A stretch of 64,000 nucleotides of DNA. Origin: an uncultured Acetatifactor sp. (GTDB lineage: Bacteria; Bacillota; Clostridia; Lachnospirales; Lachnospiraceae). Made by a program: the position numbers and the translations under genes. Shown piece by piece: positions 60,663-64,000 of the stretch. The stretch is taken from contig CAJTPN010000003.1 in assembly GCA_910578185.1 (NCBI GenBank), positions 242,857 to 306,856 of the forward strand, read 5' to 3'. Position 1 is the stretch's first letter. Each line of letters begins with the position of its first letter. Below the pieces are notes generated by a model, which was given only the letters and a program-made list of their open reading frames with translations, had not been told where the DNA came from and searched no databases.

Positions 60663-62651
60663 TCATATATTTTCTCTTATGATATTCACCGTATTCTCCA
60701 TTATGGTTCTTTCCGATATGGCAATTCTGGCAACCGCCTCTTTTTTATCTTCAAATAAACGAATTAAAATACCATTTTCTTTTAATATTTCTTTGATGCG
60801 CTGTATGTCCGCATTCTCAATCTTAACCGCAACAAAATTAGAACATGACTGAAACGCCCTGACGCCCGGAATCATATTCAGTTCGTCCATGAACCATGTC
60901 TTTATCTGATTTAATTCACGATTCATATCCTCATAATATTTTTTATCATGCATTGCAGCCACTGCCATCCTGCGGGATATGGAACTTTCCCGAAACAGCG
61001 GAAGATCCAGGCCAAAAATATGTTTCACCTTCGCATTGCAGAATCCATAGCCAACCCGCATATTTGCCAGCCCATAATATTTTGAAAACGTCCTGGATAT
61101 TATGACATTGGTGTATGTTTCCACCAGCCTGCGCACATCAATATTTTCCTCCGAAAATCCCCAATACGCTTCATCCAGCATCACCAGAGCTTCCGGATTT
61201 TCCCGGATAATCATCTCAAGCGCATTTCCGTCTATTTTACATCCTGTAGGATTATGCGGACTGGTAATGACGATAAGCTTGGGCTGGTACTGTTTTGCCT
61301 TTTTTAAAATGTCCTCCACATCCATGTAATATGTATAGTCGTCTTTTAAGACATCATAATAATACACATTGCAAAACTTTTCTTTTGCAAGGCTGGCATA
61401 ATAACTCCAACCCGGATCTGACAATAAAACACTGTCTCCTCTTTCCAATGCGATGGAAAAGACCGATTTGATCACTTCCGCCGAGCCGTTGTGAATATAA
61501 ATGTCATCCTCCGGAATAGAAAATGCGGACGATATTTCTTCAATCAAAAAGTCCTTTGACGCCATATCATATTCATATAAGTCCTGTATCCGGATTTCCT
61601 TGAGAATATCCATACACCTTGGGCTTGGTCCAAATGTGTTTTCATTTAAATGAAGCCGTCCGGAATGCTGGTCCGTTACAGCGGAATTATAGCGCGCCAC
61701 ATCATCATACTTTACAAAAATATTGGGCAGCTGCTTTTTTGCATTTATATTTGCCTCCAATATTTTATCCCGATATTTTTTGAATTCCGGGTCAAATGCA
61801 ATCACATCATCAACCGTGTCAAACTCCTGAACAATCGTATCGTCGTATTTGACTAATAGTATGGGTAATTCTTCTATATGTTTCATATGAAAATCATCCC
61901 AGAGCATCTTTTTTGTATCCGGACTCTCATACTCTAACTGCAGATATTTTAAAAACGTATTGCTAAAGGCTTTTGAAAAATATGCCTCGCCTATCGTATA
62001 CCACGCATTGTTTCCGCCTTTACGAATTTCTGCTATATAATCCCCATCCATTTTCGTAACACAGTATTCCTCGGCATATTCCCGGGTATATTTACAGGAA
62101 TAATAAGAGTCATAGACATACTCTTCAAAAACATTTACATTAAAATAATTATCCGAACAACAGATATAACTGTTTTTCAGATAGTCTTTTGCTGCATAAA
62201 CAGACGATATATTGTTGTATCGATAGTAATCATCGTTCTCAACAATAGTCACTCCGTACTTTTCGTGCAAATATCCGAATTGTTCCTTTAAGTATCCCAC
62301 TACTACCACAATTTCTTTTATGCCTGCTTCCAGAAGCTGCCTGATCTGCCGCTCGATCAATATCTCATTCTTTACCACATACAGCCCCTTTGGAACATAA
62401 CGTGATAAAGGAAGGCTTCTCAGGCCAAATCCCGCCGCCATGATAATTGCATTATCAACCTTATATTCGTTGAAATTAGCATATCCTGTTTCGGTAATAC
62501 CTTGGTTGAGCCAATCCTTTTCTCTCAATGCCTCTAGAATATGGTCTATTTGTGATACCTCATATCCTGTCTCCCGGGCAATGGCCTCTTTGGAAAAAGA
62601 ACCATTTTGCTTATGAATTGCGTACAAAACATTAAACTCTTCAACTCTCAT
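60663..62651 (-). CDS. Trifunctional HTH / nucleotidyltransferase / aminotransferase
   Basis: A 662-residue protein. Residues 1-60 look like a winged-helix start (FNVLYAIHKQ, KEAIARETGY, ILEALREKDWL). Residues about 68-290 are a LicC/PntC-like nucleotidyltransferase (IIMAAGFGLRSLPLSRYVPKGL, a signature with GxGxR then PK). Residues about 325-660 are a fold-I class-II aminotransferase (PHNPTG, DEAYWGF, SRTFSKYYGLANMRVG with the PLP lysine). It could convert phosphonoacetaldehyde to 2-aminoethylphosphonate and activate it as CMP-AEP. The 25-bp gap to licD supports a linked role. Confidence 0.8.
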   Translation of the reverse strand: MRVEEFNVLYAIHKQNGSFSKEAIARETGYEVSQIDHILEALREKDWLNQGITETGYANFNEYKVDNAIIMAAGFGLRSLPLSRYVPKGLYVVKNEILIERQIRQLLEAGIKEIVVVVGYLKEQFGYLHEKYGVTIVENDDYYRYNNISSVYAAKDYLKNSYICCSDNYFNVNVFEEYVYDSYYSCKYTREYAEEYCVTKMDGDYIAEIRKGGNNAWYTIGEAYFSKAFSNTFLKYLQLEYESPDTKKMLWDDFHMKHIEELPILLVKYDDTIVQEFDTVDDVIAFDPEFKKYRDKILEANINAKKQLPNIFVKYDDVARYNSAVTDQHSGRLHLNENTFGPSPRCMDILKEIRIQDLYEYDMASKDFLIEEISSAFSIPEDDIYIHNGSAEVIKSVFSIALERGDSVLLSDPGWSYYASLAKEKFCNVYYYDVLKDDYTYYMDVEDILKKAKQYQPKLIVITSPHNPTGCKIDGNALEMIIRENPEALVMLDEAYWGFSEENIDVRRLVETYTNVIISRTFSKYYGLANMRVGYGFCNAKVKHIFGLDLPLFRESSISRRMAVAAMHDKKYYEDMNRELNQIKTWFMDELNMIPGVRAFQSCSNFVAVKIENADIQRIKEILKENGILIRLFEDKKEAVARIAISERTIMENTVNIIRENI

Positions 62652-62675
62652 CCTGATTGCCTCTCTCCGAATCCC

Positions 62676-63506
62676 CTACTCAAATTTAATTTCCGTTGCG
62701 GTATGCTTGGGTTTCCTCTGCTCTTCCGGCGGCGGCGTCATATAATTATCCCCAAACATTAATCTCAGGTGTCCATCCGCATCAACCGGCGCTTTCACCC
62801 GCAAATTTTCAAACTCTATTTCACATGATTCTTTCATCCATTTCCGCAGGAATCCTTTGTCTTCCTCCGGAGCTCCCCAGCCGATTGTCCGGACAAGCCT
62901 GGTATCCCTGCCCGCATACTTACCGGAAAGTCTTTCCATCTCATGAAAAGCAATTTGAGCGGGAATCATGCGCAAAACTTTATATAAGATCCTCTTCACA
63001 AAATGACTGTCATTTACCGCCCCCACCGGAGAATACAGTATCTTTCTGACAACATAGCATCTGAAATTAAATATTGCCTTAAAAGGCTGTTTGTCCGGCA
63101 TCCCGTCGCAGGGAAATATATCTATAAAAATTCCCCTTTTCATCGTAAGCATATCCTGGTTCTTACGTCGAAACATGGTACCCTTTCGCAAAATTCTGGC
63201 ATATCCCCACCGATATCCAGGATCGGTCTTATATGTCTGTAGAAAATATTTATCCTGATTAAGCTGAGATGCACAGATATTGCAGAATTTGTCATAATCT
63301 TCCCGCAGCATTCTCACATCCACATCATCATCCCATGGGATAAATCCCTTATTCCTGACGGCGCCTAAAAGCGTTCCTCCATCTATTTCATAATGGATTC
63401 CGTTTTTTCTGCACAATCTATCCAACTCATCCAACATGTCCAGTTCTATTTCCTGCATCCTGCGTATAACATTCTGCGTATATTCAAATGTTTTCGTTTC
63501 AATCAT
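62676..63506 (-). CDS. licD: LicD-family phosphotransferase
   Basis: A 276-residue protein with the LicD signatures GIHYEIDGGTLLGAVRNKGFIPWDDDVDV (shortened here) in the N-terminal third: DGGTLLGA and WDDDVD. These residues resemble the nucleotidyltransferase-fold active site. LicD proteins transfer phosphocholine or aminoethylphosphonate from a CDP/CMP donor to a glycan. Here, next to phosphonate and CMP-forming enzymes, transfer of a phosphonate is the best guess. The start at 63506 is used; ATG at 63521 is an alternative. The start has only a weak site. Confidence 0.88.
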   Translation of the reverse strand: MIETKTFEYTQNVIRRMQEIELDMLDELDRLCRKNGIHYEIDGGTLLGAVRNKGFIPWDDDVDVRMLREDYDKFCNICASQLNQDKYFLQTYKTDPGYRWGYARILRKGTMFRRKNQDMLTMKRGIFIDIFPCDGMPDKQPFKAIFNFRCYVVRKILYSPVGAVNDSHFVKRILYKVLRMIPAQIAFHEMERLSGKYAGRDTRLVRTIGWGAPEEDKGFLRKWMKESCEIEFENLRVKAPVDADGHLRLMFGDNYMTPPPEEQRKPKHTATEIKFE

Positions 63507-63554
63507 ATCGCTTCTCATCATTAAAATTTATTTTAAAACATTCTTTTTCGTCCC

Positions 63555-63649
63555 CTACAGGGTTCCCCCGGCGGTTCCTGTAAGATAAGCTTCCGGCTCA
63601 TTCAGTATGATATCCGTTATGCCTGCCTTCTCAAGAGAAATCAGATCTA
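63555..63649 (-). pseudogene. 3' end of a gene truncated by the IS630-type element
   Basis: From the presumed IS edge at 63649 the minus-strand frame encodes DLISLEKAGITDIILN and then EPEAYLTGTAGG before a stop at 63555. It looks like real protein text and is slightly like the end of a glycerophosphodiesterase-type barrel (an IITD-like strand), but it is too short to assign. It shows that another minus-strand gene once preceded licD. Confidence 0.55.
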
Positions 63650-63669
63650 GTGTAACGACATATTGATAA

Positions 63670-63698
63670 TTGAACTAATATGCAACCTGTGATATACT
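63670..63698 (+). promoter_or_regulatory. Promoter of the IS630-type transposase
   Basis: TTGAAC at 63670-63675 and TATACT at 63693-63698 with 17-base spacing, 40 bp before the start codon. Confidence 0.6.
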
Positions 63699-63738
63699 GT
63701 ATATATTCCTGTTGACAGTATATTCGGAGGTTAAGTGT

Positions 63739-64000
63739 ATGGCACGTCCTAAAAAGAACCACATTCAGTTATCAGATGTCGATGTTAAGCGATTGAAAGG
63801 TCTCATAAAAAACAAGGATACCAATCAAACCACTGTAAACCGCTGCCGTGTGCTGTTGGCTTTAGATGAGCGCCATCCGCCTGCAATGTCATATGATCAG
63901 TGCGTGGAAACATACGGCATAAGCAAAGCTACTATTGCATCCATTGTAAAAGCATTTGCGGGAGGCGGCATAGATGCTGCCCTCGCACGAAAACGCAGTG
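63739..64000 (+). CDS. IS630-type transposase, N-terminal part (3' end outside window)
   Basis: From an ATG preceded by CGGAGG the frame is open to the window edge (87 codons). The N-terminus is MARPKKNHIQLSDVDV, then NRCRVLLALDE and YGISKATIASIVKAF with GGIDAALARK, an N-terminal helix-turn-helix pattern of IS630 transposases. The DDE catalytic region lies beyond the window. It is transcribed away from licD. Confidence 0.75.
   Translation, partial: MARPKKNHIQLSDVDVKRLKGLIKNKDTNQTTVNRCRVLLALDERHPPAMSYDQCVETYGISKATIASIVKAFAGGGIDAALARKRS

Larger units (their letters stand above)
63650..64000 (+). mobile_element. IS630-type insertion sequence, left part
   Basis: The region from about 63650 contains a promoter and transposase start and runs off the window. 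The left edge is inferred from a TA dinucleotide at 63648-63649 at which gene-like sequence stops; IS630/Tc1-mariner elements insert at TA. The terminal inverted repeat cannot be verified without the other end. Confidence 0.6.

Overview
The window looks like the chromosome of a spore-forming, low-to-mid GC Firmicute, most likely a member of the Lachnospiraceae or a close clostridial relative. Evidence includes AGGAGG-type ribosome binding sites, an S-box (SAM-I) riboswitch on metK, BspA-type leucine-rich repeats, a small alarmone synthetase, a SpoIIID sporulation regulator behind a sigma-E-like promoter, and long unidirectional gene runs. I saw no rRNA, tRNA or CRISPR array.

Positions 1-17.7 kb are mostly housekeeping: a TlpA-type redox lipoprotein (cut by the window edge), metK with its riboswitch, a DUF4253 protein, murA, a LysM/G5/M23 envelope protease, a Wzy/O-antigen-ligase-like membrane protein, a flavin reductase, a tail-anchored protein built of 22 eleven-residue repeats, a RelQ-like synthetase with a long leader, a hemolysin III family protein, galE, an LRR protein and a MoxR-ATPase/VWA pair.

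Positions 17.9-23.1 kb hold the most striking structure. The spoIIID gene is split in two. Its 3' half (17923-18075) and its 5' half (22926-23039) are separated by a 4,853-bp insert carrying a complete large serine recombinase, a decayed lipoprotein gene, a small protein and a DUF1703-type AAA/nuclease protein. A 16-bp imperfect repeat (13/16) marks both junctions. Joining the halves at the shared TACA restores an 87-residue SpoIIID in frame. This is the layout of a 'skin'-type element that must be excised in the mother cell, here in spoIIID rather than sigK.

Positions 23.2-27 kb are accessory: an RloA/RloB-like ATPase/TOPRIM pair with a 13-1-13 palindrome just upstream of its promoter, a small dsRNA-binding-domain protein that looks like a remnant, and a BtrH-like C39-fold protein. 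From 27 to 63.5 kb nearly every gene is on the minus strand and belongs to surface glycan synthesis: acyltransferase, IspD/TarI-like cytidylyltransferase, ribulose-phosphate-epimerase-like protein, two TIM-barrel isomerases, an 831-residue four-part protein ending in a TagD-like cytidylyltransferase, and about ten glycosyltransferases of the GT2, GT4 and GT32 types. At least a dozen of these proteins carry the same small Rossmann-like GxG...DN(D/N) domain, at the N-terminus, the C-terminus or the middle.

Inside this cluster (46.2-54.2 kb) lies a block without that domain that encodes phosphonate synthesis: a cytidylyltransferase/PEP mutase fusion and phosphonopyruvate decarboxylase with dehydrogenase, acyltransferase, nucleotidyltransferase and phosphoesterase genes. 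Upstream are an HTH/nucleotidyltransferase/aminotransferase fusion and a LicD-type transferase. Together they predict a glycan decorated with 2-aminoethylphosphonate or a related phosphonate. The right edge is an IS630-type transposase inserted into the end of another minus-strand gene.
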